Source of the DNA: Sanguinoderma infundibulare
Taxonomy: Eukaryota > Basidiomycota > Agaricomycetes > Polyporales > Polyporaceae
DNA length: 64,000 nt
Assembly: GCA_032821775.1 (NCBI GenBank)
Contig: JAVLRN010000009.1
Span: 2,294,001-2,358,000 of the forward strand
Reading direction: 5' to 3'
How positions within the stretch are numbered: the stretch's first letter is position 1; each line of letters begins with the position of its first letter. The notes under the pieces were generated by a model that did no database searches, was not told the origin of the DNA, and saw nothing but the letters and a program-made list of their open reading frames with translations. Of the stretch, positions 23,269 to 35,025 are shown piece by piece. The translations under genes were made by a program, and so were the position numbers.

Positions 23269-25434
23269 ATGGCGGTGTCTGTCCTCCCTCTCCGTGCGTA
23301 CGTTCTCGGGGCCCTCCTCGCGTCTGTAGCTGCGCAGTCGGAATACGGTCAGTGTGGAGGAACGGGGTGGACTGGCGGCACTGTCTGTCCTTCCGGGTAA
23401 GGACTGTTCCCCCACTGATGCACAAATCGACTCAAATACGTGCTTTACAGATGGACATGCACGGTGCTCAACCCATACTACTCCCAATGCCTCCAGGATA
23501 GTGGAAGCGTCACTACAAGCGTTGTTCCGACCACGACGTCACAGCCCTCTGCACCATTGAGCACCACGACGTCAGAGAGCAGCTCCCTCACGGGCATTGC
23601 CGCTTCAGCTCCTACCATCGGTCCTTCCCGTGCTGTCGGAAAGCTTCCTGCCCTGGGGTAAGCTGCTTCCTCTTTTGTTATATCTGGGAACCTGACTGAC
23701 GCTCTCTACTTCGGATTAGTTGGAACTCCTGGAATGCGTATGGTTGCAGTACGTTCGTCCGCAAACATGCCTATTCATCCGACTCGACAAATGTTCCATA
23801 CGATAGACATCAACGAGACCAAGGTCGTAAACGCCGCGAACCAGTTCATCTCCCTCGGGCTTGCTGATGCAGGCTATGAGTACGTCAACATCGATGTATG
23901 CGCTTCCTTGACTACCTCTCCGCTCTGCATGTGTACGCTAACGCCATACGTTTTCTTGTAGGATTGCTGGCCGCTCATGGCACGAGATAACGACACCGGT
24001 CGGATTGTGCCTGACCCGAGCAAGTTCCCGAACGGGATCAGCGGCGTTGCCGACCAAGTACACGCCCTCGGCCTCAAGTTTGGAATATATGGCGACGCCG
24101 GAACAGCGACCTGCGCTGGGTTCCCTGGCTCCCTCGGAAATGAAGACGTGGACGCTGCAACTTTCGCCGAGTGGGGCGTTGACTGTAAGTCTATTCACTC
24201 GTCGTGCACTCTTGCGTGCGGGAAGCTCAGCTATTTTTCATTGCGTTTCTAGACCTTAAGTACGGTGCGTTGATTTGGACACTTTGGGGCGCTGACTCCG
24301 ATGGGGTATTGACGCCTATATCAGATAACTGCAACGTTCCCGGAAACTGGACCGACTCTTGGGTGCGCCCATTCTCTACTGTCGTAGTTTATCCGTCCTT
24401 ACATGTCGTTCACAGAACCCACAGAATGGTGACTGGTAGTACGTGCCTCCCTCCTGCTTCCATGCTGTCGTTGTCCTAAGTTCTATCCAAAAGTAACTCT
24501 AACTCTGCAATTCGCTACCGTCAAATGACGTATGTCCCATCCGTGTGACTGAAGCGCACCTGTACTGACGATGTGGATTTCAGTGCTGCGATGAACGAGA
24601 CTGGCCATCCGTTCCACTTTAGTCTCTGTATCTGGGGAAATGCAAACGTATGGGATTGGGGTGCTCGCGTCGTACGCCTCTCCTACACCTTCCCGGCCAA
24701 TCTGCCGCTCAGATACCGGTAACGGCGATAGGGACACTCGTGGCGTATGACCGGAGACGTGGGTCCATCTTGGGGCTCCATCACGAACATCATCGCCTCC
24801 AACGTCCAGCACCTCGACTCCATCGACTTCTTCTCCCATAATGACATGCAAGTGCATTCGGATCTCGTCCGTACAATGTGTTAACTTGCGCATATAGGGA
24901 TATGATGGAGATCGGAAACGGGGACTTGACCATCCAGGAGCAGCGGACGCACTTCGCGGCGTGGGCGTTCCTCAAGAGCCCCATCCTCCTCGGCACCGAC
25001 GTGAGCATCAACCGGCCGATGTACCGTCTGCTTCCTTTACGCTGACGTCGATTCTGCAGCTCTCCCTCTTGAACTCTACCCAGCTCGATATCCTCAAGAA
25101 CGCCGAGTTGCTCGCGTTCCACCAGGACACCACCGTCGGCACCCCGGCGACGCCCTTCACTCCCACAGACGGGACCGCGACCACGTCGCCGCCCGAGTTC
25201 TACTCGGGGACGTCGTCGAAGGGCACGCACGTCTTCATCATCAACACGAACGCGACGGCGGCGACGAAGACGTTCGACTTCGCGAACGTGCCCGGCCTCC
25301 GGTCGGACTCGAAGATGTTTTTGGTGCAGGACATGTGGACGGGCAAGGACGTGGGCACGTTCTTGACGAGCTACTCGACCACGGTCGACGCGCACGACAC
25401 GGCCGCGTTGCTCATCACGCCAGCTAGCACGTGA
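23269..25434 (+). CDS. GH27-1: secreted alpha-galactosidase with N-terminal CBM1
   Basis: Hydrolyses terminal alpha-1,6-galactosyl residues, as in galactomannan or raffinose-type sugars. Thirteen exons (23269-23396, 23451-23657, 23720-23748, 23807-23895, 23962-24184, 24253-24264, 24325-24362, 24416-24438, 24494-24529, 24584-24671, 24732-24847, 24898-25000, 25060-25434) join to 488 aa. Signal peptide, then a fungal cellulose-binding CBM1 ([12 protein letters not shown] ... YYSQCL), a Ser/Thr linker and the GH27 barrel: [22 protein letters not shown] with nucleophile Asp230, and SWRMTGD with acid/base Asp300. The nucleophile codon is split by an intron and preceded by a 12-nt microexon. The intron after SHNDM starts with GC (GCAAGT), where the paralogue at 62 kb has GTGAGT. 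Confidence 0.95.
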
Positions 25435-25588
25435 GCCAATGCGGGTGCGCCTCGTGAGAGCAGTGGGCGGGAAATGATTTGGATCGCGGGCTCTATCTCT
25501 GGAACTTGTCACACAAATCTAGTGATCTCTGCACGATATCTTGCAAAGGACGTGCGTGCGTGCGCATGACCCCGCGCGACGCGCCAGC

Positions 25589-26060
25589 TCACCGGTAGTC
25601 CAGGTAGTCCGGGTCTATCGGCTTGAACTTGAACCTGCCCTTCCCAACCAGCGGTTGCTGGAGGGACGTGAGCTGCCTGCGTGAACACTTTTCGAAACCG
25701 AGCATTTGCAACGTACCGAGTTGGAGCTGGAGTTGCCGCTGGGCGCGTCGGTCGCCTTCTGGGTGATCGACTTGTCGCTCTGCGCCATGTGTTCGATACG
25801 ACTGTCCGGAGACGGAGTTGGGTTTGGAAGGACTTACTTAGGGCTTGTACGGTTGACGCGACCGAGCCAATGGTGCTCTTAAGCTCGTCGCCGAGCTGCT
25901 CGGTCTTTCGGACTTCTGCGACTCAGAGTCGGCTGTACGTGAGGTTCAACGGCGATCAGGTCAACGCCTCGGTAGGCGGTGGTAGGTGGAACGGCGGGCG
26001 TGTTTACCTTGGCCGCAGAGGTGACCTTGTCGGTGAGGGACTGTCTGCCCGCGTCGGACA
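25589..26060 (-). pseudogene. HSP12-like small stress protein, probably degenerate
   Basis: Pieces of the HSP9/HSP12 family can be read on the minus strand: SDAGRQSLTDKVTSAAK (26057-26008), then TEQLGDELKSTIGSVASTVQ, then AQSDKSITQKATDAPSGNSS. They are separated by plausible short introns. Two problems argue for decay: the codon where the initiator Met is expected reads CTG, and the second exon is out of frame with the first (the PDSQKS segment runs into a stop). The last block, ending at 25589 with GRFKFKPIDPDYLDYR, does not resemble the family. Alternative: a functional gene with non-AUG initiation and an intron arrangement I failed to resolve. Confidence 0.5.
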
Positions 26061-26571
26061 GGTTTGTATGTGGGGAATTTAGTTCGAGGAGGTAAAGATG
26101 TACAATGAGCGGTACTTGTTGAGAAAACGGGGAGTGAACGATTGAAAGGAAATGATGGTTTGAGGACCGCGGCCGGGGTCTGCGGTTCTCATGCGCTTCG
26201 CGTCAACGGCGGGTTGGGTTCCCATCTTGACCGTCACGATCGCGCCCGTTTCGCAAGCCTTCTGTAGAGGTAGAGTGGCACCTTTTCAAACACACTCTGT
26301 CATTTCATTGCCTGCAGACGACGTCAGGAACCGACTACATGTGGAACAGATATCCACAATGGGCCCGGAGAGTGTCTCGAGCCTTGGGTGTTGATGAACG
26401 TCGAGCAACTACATTCTGTTGCGTGACCGTTCCCTCCTCTAAATTGCAACAGTTCAGTCTTCGTCGGTCCATCACCATGCATTAAGCTAGCACTATATAC
26501 GAATAAGCCACTCCACCATAATACAAGTAGTCAGAGCGCCAGACAAGGCTCAGCCGCAACTCAAGACATTC

Positions 26572-27971
26572 TCATGACAGGTGGCCCTTGGAACGACAGT
26601 ATTGGCGATGCTCTTCGCGGTGGGCAACAACCTGTGCATCAACCGACTTGCGCCAGATGGGCAGACTGATCTGGACACGACAGCGCACGACGTCATTAGA
26701 TAGTCACTCTCACACCATGACGGGGTACTCACGTAGCCTATAAGTCCATACAAGAGGTCCAAAATGGGGCTGGAACGCGGGGAGGCACAAGCGGAGGTGG
26801 CACGGAACACGTCGCCCAGGAAGTCCATCGTGATATGGAACGTGCCCTTTTCGATGCCTGAGATCACGGACCCATCAGTCAAGGTACAGACGAAGGGCCT
26901 CTTCGAGCTCACCTCGTAAGATGCCCGCGGCGATAACCTCGGGCGGACTACCGCTGTCGGATTCCTCGATCTTGAGGGTGATCTTCGGCTTGACCTCATT
27001 CTCCTCGTCCAAACCAGGCGAGAGGATCGTGGCAGGGAAGGCGACGTGGACGTCGATGCCGTAAAGCTTCAGTTCCGAGCGCAAACTTTCAGCGAGGCCT
27101 GAGTAGCAAGGATCGTCGATCTTCCAGCGCACAGGAAGCGTGGGCGCGCGGGATCCGAATACTCACCTCTGATCGCAAACTTGCCCGGGGAGTAGGGAGT
27201 GTAGCCGACGAATGACATCAGGCCTAGGACAGACGAGACGAACACGATCTTGCCCTTGACCCCCTGCCGGACCATCTGTTTCGTCGCTGCCTGCAAGAAA
27301 AGCTTAGCGATTCACACAACATCCGCATGCGCATCAAGGATGCACGCCACTGACCAGGGCCGTGAACGCTTGCGCGCCGAGGGTCATCTGGAGGCCGCCC
27401 TTTAAGGATTCCTCCGTCTGGTCGATGAAAAACCCAGGGCGGGATGCGCCTGCGCAAAGAAACACCGCCTCGGGGCAACGTCCGCAATGGAGCTCCGCCG
27501 CGGCCTCCAACGCGGCAGCAGATCCCGCCTCCGAATCGACAGCGAATGAGTACGCTCGGAATATCTGCTTCGGGTCCTGGCGCACCCGCTGCGTGGAGCA
27601 GCGGTGGTGACGTGGCCCACAAGGAACGTACGCGTTAGTCACTGTAAATCAGAGGCGACGAGTACCAGGTTCACCTCAAGTTGCTCGAGACCCTTGTCGA
27701 GCCTCTCTTTGTCGCGGGCGACGATGGAGACGTGGGCCCCGCGCTTTGCGAGTAGGACGGCTAACGCGAGGCCGGTGCCCCGCGAACCTCCAGTCACAAA
27801 GCAATGCTGTAGGACAAGTACGTATAAGCAAACATCATATGGAGTGCAGATCAAGACAACCTTGCCGCGAGGATCCCATCTTTTGGAGAAGAACATGCTG
27901 TACAACGCTGATGTCGTGACGATGAGGAACAGGGAAACTGCAGCTGTTTGGAGCGCCGTTGTTGCAGTCAT
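26572..27971 (-). CDS. TSC10: 3-ketodihydrosphingosine reductase
   Basis: NADPH-dependent short-chain dehydrogenase that makes dihydrosphingosine in the second step of sphingolipid synthesis at the ER. Seven exons (27971-27861, 27806-27675, 27588-27355, 27290-27167, 27098-26913, 26857-26733, 26670-26572) give 336 aa. An N-terminal hydrophobic anchor (VSLFLIVTTSALYSMFF) precedes the Rossmann motif VTGGSRGTGLALA. Active-site parts are IVFVSSVLGLMSFVGY and YSPGK (YxxxK). The KDSR-specific segment is present: LAESLRSELKLYGIDVHV, TILSPG and EESDSGSPPEVIA. The first intron has a weak donor (GTTGTC) but is required for phase. The protein ends in a basic tail without a second clear membrane helix. 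Confidence 0.93.
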
Positions 27972-29311
27972 GTGGCGAGGTGCCCGCGGTGGCACATACC
28001 CTGCTTGCTAGGGTTATTGAGGACTATGTAACGTTGGATCCACGTAGTTGATGGCGCTTGAATGGTCTCAGTATGGCTGGTCCGAGATCGGAGATCGAAC
28101 AAAAGACCCACTTGGGAGCATGCCGGGTTCTCCGCCTCATAGTTTCGTGCTCCGCGCTTGCGAAAGACGAGCGCCGACGCAACTTGTTTGAAGGGGGCTT
28201 CCTCCGAAACCTACCTCCATGTTCAACTCGATAAACCTTCGCACTTACCACCTCCTCTAGACATGCGACCGCCGCAGCATCGACCTCGAAGCCAGCGTTT
28301 AGTAATGTCGCCCAACATATGGTTGAGTCTCAGGCACGGCAATCTCTTTCACGGTGCACAGCCTCCCCTCCCACGGTGACGACCGGTGATGATCGATGAT
28401 CCGCCAACTATCGACCATCGCAAATATCACCCGCAACATACACGCCTCTTCAGGCCTCTCAACCGCTGCTGAAGGTTTCAGTAATAGGCCTCGCTCGCTG
28501 CCATTGACACAGAGCTATGCCTGTACGCAACCTTACGCCAGCGAATTACAGGCTGTGCGACCAACTGCCAGTGGACGTCACTTTCCTCGTTGGACGTTGA
28601 CGACGACCAAATTCTTCCGTCTTCTGTTGGCATGCGATTCCTGGGCTAGTACGCATTCCGTCGACTTCCTTCAGTCTTCCTTCTTCTCGGGTTTCCAACC
28701 GCTGCGGGTATGTGCTGCCTAAGCCTTCAACATTCGCCGATTTTGTGATACATCACATTGATCCACGTGCAGATCAGTACTCACGAAATCGCTTCCCACC
28801 AAAAACTTGAAAAAGACGTAACCTCCGCGTGCCCCTAGGCTCTATATGACGCTGACAGTGTGGGCCATCGGTACTGATGGATGTGCATTCCAGCATCGCA
28901 TCCTCGGTTGCCTCGCAATGCCGCGGACGCGCAGCCATGATCTCTGACACCAACCAGTCAGTCCAGCCGCGATGGTCCAATTCTCGGATCCTCGGGTAAT
29001 GTCTGGGTAATGCCCTCTGTTGTCCGTCGTGATGGCGCATCGGAGACCCCACCAGGCCAGCGCCCGCTGTTCAGAACAATACATAAGGTCTCCCTCCATC
29101 GCCCTCCGCTCGTTTTCTCGTCGCTGTCGTGTTTCCCGACTGCTCGTCGTCTCCTTTCCTCCTTATTCTTCCTGGCCTCCTGGACCCTGGTGGTTCCTTT
29201 CCTTCTTCTCGCCTTCTGGAGCGCCTTGTTCTCTTCAGCTTTTGCCTCCAGCCGTCAGCTTTCAGGCCTTTTGAATACTCGCACTAGTTCTCGCTTCCGT
29301 AAACGACCACG
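27972..29311. other. Intergenic between TSC10 and the lipase gene
   Basis: A divergent 1.3-kb region. Short ORFs occur on both strands, none with recognisable homology or codon pattern. It must contain both promoters; the pyrimidine-rich stretch at about 29130-29230 is probably the lipase core promoter/leader. Confidence 0.5.
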
Positions 29312-30646
29312 ATGCACATCCTCGACACCTTGGTCGGCCTCGCCACCCTCGTCGCGCTCGCGCGCGCTGCGCCAACCCCGCTGTTCGGCATCAACTTTGG
29401 CTCTGGGGCCGTCTCGGACGGCACGCCCACTCCAGTTTCGCAAGATTCGATCACGACCGACCTCCAGCGCCCCGCGCAGTTCGCGCGCGCGGCGTATTGC
29501 GAGCCCGGGTCGGTGCAGAACTTGACGTGCGGTGCCGCGTGCGACGCGATTTCGACCGTCAAGGTCCTGGTCTCGGGCGGTGACGAGGGTGCCGTTCCTC
29601 GCTGTGAGTGCTTTCCGCACGCGCGCGCGCGCATCCGTACATCGCGTTTGGGCTTGCGGTCAGAGGTTTGGCTTTGACCGCCGCGGATGCGGTAGCGTTG
29701 TTTTATATCAGTCCAGACACAGGCTGACTGAACCCTAATGATGTGCTATTTGTGTTGGGCGCCGTCGCCCGCAGTCTTCGTCGCGGAGGACACGGATAAC
29801 CAGGCGGTCGTCGTGGCGCACCAAGGCACGGACCCGGCGAACGTGCTATCGATTGCGAACGACGTCGAGGTCGCGCAGGTCGCCGCGAACTCGACGCTCT
29901 TCCCGCAGGCGTCCGAGCAAGTGCTGCTCCACTCGGGCTTCCAGGACACTCAAGGCCGGACCGCGGACGTCGTGCTCTCGACCGTCCAGAGCGCGCTCGC
30001 GTCAAACGGGTTCAAGAAGGTCGTGGTGACCGGACACTCGCTGGGCGCGGCGGTCGCGAGCTTGGACGCGGCGATGCTCCGGATGGCGCTCCCGCAGGAC
30101 GTCAACGTCAGCTCGGTCGTGTTCGGGCTCCCGCGCGTGGGCAATTCCGCGTGGGCGGATCTCGTAAACAGCCTGGTGCGTACTGTTGCGTTTTTGGGCC
30201 GCACGAGGGCGAGAAGGATCGGGAGTGTTGAAGCTTGATGCGCACGCGCGTCGCGCGATGTCGTTGAATGGTCTAGGTCCCGGACTTTACGCACGTCACG
30301 AACCAGCAGGACCCGGTGCCGAACGTCCCGCTGCACTCGCTCAACTTCGAGCACCCCGCCGGGGAGCTACACATCACGGCGGTCAGCGCCTCGTCGGGCG
30401 ACGCGACGATGGTCGCGTGTCCGGGCTCGGAGAACTCGGTGAGTAGTTCATGTATAACCATGCACGAGTGCTACATGTAGCAGTCGTCCAGGGCAACTGG
30501 GCCCATGGCACGTACTCAACAATCTCTTGCTTTCCGACATGTAGAATTGCTCGGCGGGGAACTCGCTCCTCGACAGTTCGATTCCGGACCACCTCGGCCC
30601 GTACTTCAACGACATCTCGTTCGGCGGCTCGCAATGCCCCAACTGA
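29312..30646 (+). CDS. Secreted class 3 lipase / esterase
   Basis: Alpha/beta-hydrolase of the fungal lipase_3 family, acting outside the cell on acylglycerols or other esters. Exons 29312-29603, 29775-30175, 30277-30438 and 30545-30646 give 318 aa. Signal peptide MHILDTLVGLATLVALARA. The nucleophile elbow is GHSLGAA with Ser186; the oxyanion region is AVVVAHQGTDP. The charge-relay Asp lies in TNQQDPVPN. A conserved FGLPRVGNSAWADL segment precedes it. Six Cys residues are present, including the C-terminal pair in NCSAGN and SQCPN, as in secreted relatives. Introns are longer than average here (171, 101, 106 nt). Confidence 0.93.
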
Positions 30647-31606
30647 GCGCGGTGTTATGTGTCGCCCGGTTGTCCGTTTTGGGTTATGTTGATGGGCTTT
30701 TTTGGACTCTTATTATGGACAATTCAAGACTCGTGCTTGTATTCAATTTGTTGGGAGGGAATCACTTGGTCCATCGGGATGACGACACTTTGCGACCTGC
30801 ACCGCCGCGGTGCAGGAAGGAAGCGGAGGTAAGTGCATATGCAAGTACAAGCTTCATCCAGAAGTAAGTTGAGTCGTCGTGCGCTCGGACTCCAATCATG
30901 CAGACACTTAGCTCGGATCCAAGTATCTCTGAGCCGAATTTGAAGACGATACTTGTGGGTCCAGTGAATGTATTGTCATTGAGTATGTCCTTCAATCAAT
31001 TCGGTCACTCGGTGCCGGCGTGTACGATCCTCGCGTTCAGCTGCGAGCAGCGACGAGAGATCTGCTCGGTCTGGACCAGGGAATAAGCAATAGACGATAA
31101 GCGATACGCCCGCGGCGGCGCAGGAAGCGAGATCCGCGTTTGCAGCGCTCGGCTATTCTCTTTTCCTCCCACTCTCGACCATCTGCACTCTGCGCCAACG
31201 TCCGACGGGCGTCCGACTTGGCTGCGATAACGAATGGCTACGCGACACAGACGTGTGGCCAGTTCGCCAACGACGTCGTTTAACGCCTCCTTGCTCGCGT
31301 TCGAAACACCGTTCCCGGTCACGGGGCGCGGTCAGCTGGCTGCGGATCCCGCTGAAGCCCGGGTTGATCTCACGCAGGATGGAGGAAGCAGAGGAAAGCG
31401 AGGGTCAGAGGAACGGCTGGCGTGAGTAGCTTGCTTATTGCAATCGTTTTGCGGACTCAAAACTTTAAGAAGATACGCGTGGGGATTACGCTAGAAAAAG
31501 GGGTCCCGCCTCCGACGTATATGACCTCAAGAAGCAACCGCCCGGGCAAGATGACTCGTGAACGTCGAACCTTGCACCCTCTTCTCTCTATTACCCTATC
31601 ATCACC
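30647..31606. other. Intergenic between lipase and aminotransferase genes
   Basis: About 960 nt. An open frame of 63 codons at 31234-31425 has no recognisable similarity. The last 200 nt form the promoter and leader of the aminotransferase gene. Confidence 0.5.
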
Positions 31607-33797
31607 ATGCTCTCCTCTGGCTGCGCGCGTCTTCAGCCGTCTAGGACCGTCCTTGCAGGTCGCACGAGGAGCGTGTTGAACGTTAGCCCATTGAGGTGAG
31701 TACCGTCACGCTGCATGCTAGTGGACGAACGGGAGCTTTCTGGATGGTGGCGTGAAGAAAGGTTGGGATCATCACCGGAGGATTTAGTTGGGTATAACGC
31801 CTCCAGATGACGTGTATGCGCCTATTCGCGACCGCATATCTGCAAGGCGTGGTGGTCCCACAGTCTTGGCGATACGAAGTCTATGGACTGATTATCCATT
31901 TCACAGTCCCCGAAACAACCTTTCAACCGCAGCCTTGACTCGATGCTCATATGACGCACAACGTAGCGCCTGCGCGCACTTAAAGCCGTCGGACGGGCAC
32001 GGGCAGGTCTCAACCCAAGTGCGCACCATGGCCTCGTCCTCTACCCAAGCGCACGACTCCCTGGTGCAATTCGGAAAGAAGCACGTCACGGCCGGCCTCG
32101 GTCGCGTCGTGGATGCGGTCGTGACGAAGGGCGAGGGCTCCTATGTTACCCTCGGAGACGGCAGGCAGATGCTCGACTTTACCTCGGGCATTGGCGTCAC
32201 AGGCTTCGGTGAGTGGAAGCCTGTCCACTTTCGAGCGTGCAGTCCGTTAACGACGAGGTCTCCATAGGCCATTGCCACCCCAAGATCAGCAAAGCGGCTG
32301 CTGACCAGTGCATGAACGTCGTGCACATTCAGGTGAGTCCTTGTTGCATGATCTCTCCTTTGCCCGTTGCATCCGTCTGAACCATGTTGTCTTCCACAGT
32401 GCAGCATTGCGTTCCATCAGCCCTACCTCGAGCTCATCGAGAGGCTGCTCCCGATGATGCCCCACCCTTCGCTCGACTCATTCTTCTTCTGGAACTCGGG
32501 CTCCGAGGCCGTCGAGGCGGGCATCAAGATGGCGCGTGCGTTCACCGGTCGGCAGAACATCATCAACATGCAGGGCGGCTACCACGGCCGGACGATGGGT
32601 GCGATGGCCGTCACGAAGAGCAAGACGATCTACAGCGCGGGCTTCCATCCGGTCATGGTCCGTGGTGATATCTCTTATATCTTTATTCTTCTCTAGCGGT
32701 AACGCTGACGTCTCGCGTAATGACTCTTTTCAGCCCGGGGCGTTCACGATTCCTTTCCCGTACTGGCACCAGCTCGGCATGGACCCTGATACCCCTCCCG
32801 CAGAGTTGTCGAAGATGTGCTTGAACCAATTGGACCTCCTACTCGCGCAAGCGACCGCGCCAAAGGACACCGCCGCGATCATCATCGAGCCCGTCCTCGG
32901 AGAGGGCGGCTACGTCCCCGCACCACCAGAGTTCTTGCGCGGGCTCCGAGAGGTCTGCGACAAGCACGGTATGATGCTCATTATCGACGAGGTGCAGTGC
33001 GGATACGGTCGGACGGGCAAGAACTTCTACATGGAGTATTCCGGCGTCCGGCCCGACATCCTTATCAGTGCGAAGGTGCGCACTCAATCTCTCTGCTTCT
33101 TCACGCACCGCGAAATCCTGTGTTTCTGAACTCTGGTCCTAACTTTGCATCACGCAGGGTCTGGCGAATGGCTTCCCGCTGAGCGCGGTGATCAGCCGAA
33201 AGGAACTGACCAACAAGCTGCCAGCGGGCTCGATGGGCGGGACGTACGCCGGCAACCCAGTGTCCTGTGCGGCGGCCGTCGCGGCAGCCGACGTCATGAA
33301 AGAAGAGAAGATCTTGGAGAACGTCGAGGCTCGGTACGTTTCGCCCTGTACCCACTCTCCTCCTCTGGCTTCTTCTCCGTAGTCCATAGTCTGGACGTCC
33401 CGTTGAACTCTGAATCTCTTAAACGGTTTTGGCTGACGCGCTGCGTGATAGGTCTGCCGAACTCTTCGCCGCGCTCAACGCGCTCCGGGCGGATCCCGCG
33501 GTGGGGCTCGCGATCCTGGACGTGCGCGGCAAGGGCCTGATGGTCGCAGTCGAGTTCGCGTCGCCGACGGGGACGGGGCCGCACGACCGGTTCGCGAAGG
33601 CGTCGGTGCCCGAGAAGCTGGCGAGCCGGGTGGCGCGGAGGTGCGTGGAGAAGGGGCTGTTGATCTTGACGACGAGCGTGTACGAGGTCGTGCGGTTCAT
33701 CCCGGCGCTCAACATCTCGCGGGCGGACTTGGAGAAGGGGGTGCGGATCTTTGGGGAGGCCGTGAGGGAGGTCGTCAAGGAGCAGTCCAGCTCGTGA
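31607..33797 (+). CDS. Class III PLP aminotransferase (4-aminobutyrate-type)
   Basis: Ornithine/GABA-type aminotransferase fold. Seven exons (31607-31695, 31907-32208, 32268-32332, 32400-32657, 32734-33075, 33158-33333, 33452-33797) give 525 aa. The first about 100 residues are basic and Ser-rich, a likely mitochondrial presequence; an inner Met (MASSSTQAH, 32028) could give a shorter cytosolic form. Motifs: LDFTSGIGVTGFGHCHP, NSGSEAVEAGIKMAR, GYHGRTMGAMA, IIEPVLGEGGY, IIDEVQCGYGRTG and the PLP lysine (about 352) at the very end of exon 5, in ILISAKGLANG. The substrate cannot be decided from motifs alone; the bacterial-GabT-like layout favours 4-aminobutyrate, with other omega-amino acids possible. 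Confidence 0.9.
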
Positions 33798-35025
33798 GGG
33801 GGAGAGTGTGGGTTGGAGGAGAGGATGTGGGTGTAAAAGGGAGGTTTGTCCGTGCGTCCCGCGTGAGGGCTTGTTTGCGTGTACTTATAACTGAGGTTTC
33901 GATTCAAATCTGGCACGGCGTATTGCCCAGAGGATGTGCTTCCGGTCACGGTGTTTCGCTAGGCATAGAGGAACGTCTGCTTAGATACCGACATTCCAGT
34001 CCCTGGCCTCCTGACGGATGTTGTCTTGGGTATGTTCTCGCTAAAGTCGTTCCCACCAACTCGACTTGTTCTTTCTGATGGCCCCTTGTCTCGCCATAGG
34101 CCGTGGAATGTTATGGCGAGAAATGGTCGATAGAGTTGCTGACAAGTTGAGGGCGAGATAAGTGAAATGTTGACCCTCAGTCAGCGTGCACAGCACCTAG
34201 CCAAGACTCTTGTTATCTATGCCAGTGGTGGACAGCTGTCGATGGCGTAGGTGCCATTCTTTAGCACAGTAGACGATGTCGGTACATATTAAATGTGCAT
34301 AAGACAAGCTCAAGACGTCGCAAGTGTATGTGTGAGACGTTTTAAAGTTTTTTCCGATGCCGAGGCCGGCAGGAGGGGAATGCGGCACGGAGGCCGCCAG
34401 GTGAGGAAGCGCGGGATTCACGTTTTGGTCATGCACCGCACTGGGCGCGGTCAAATGGGTGCGCTCCGGCATCGACGCTCCCAGCGGCGACGCGTCTCTC
34501 GCTGAGCTTTCGGGGACGTTTACTACTAAGTCTTGACGGAGCCACGTCTGGCAGAACGGACGCTGCACCTGCGCCAGGCACGTTCATTCTCGTTTGTCCC
34601 ACCAGACCCATCCGGCTCCATTCTCCTGTGACTTGCTCTTCCACGCCTCGCAGCTTCGTCGCGCTCTCCCCGCTCTTCCAGAAGGCCGCAAGGCTGGCCG
34701 GGCTCTCCATCCTACTGCCGTTCGCAGCCGGTCACTTATCGCTTTGCCTGGCCGCCTCCGTGCCGCTTCCCAGCTCTCGTGGCCCGCAGCCACTTCTCGC
34801 TAGTGCCTCCGATATACATACCCAGAAGCCTGCGCCGGGCTCGCGCGCAGACTGGCTTGATATCATACCCTCGCCTGCTCGCCTGCCCGCTGCCGCCAGG
34901 CTTCCTGCTGCCCATTCTCCCGGCGGCAGCACACGGTCCCGCCACAGCGCACAAGCTACGAGCCACCCCGGACCAGGACCAGGACCAGGACTAGGCACCT
35001 CTTCTCTTTCCCATCACCAATTCCC
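33798..35025. other. Intergenic between aminotransferase and RING ligase genes
   Basis: About 1.2 kb without a supported gene. It holds the aminotransferase 3' region and, from about 34600, the C-rich promoter of the RING gene. A short imperfect CCAGGA direct repeat lies at about 34970-34992. Confidence 0.5.
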
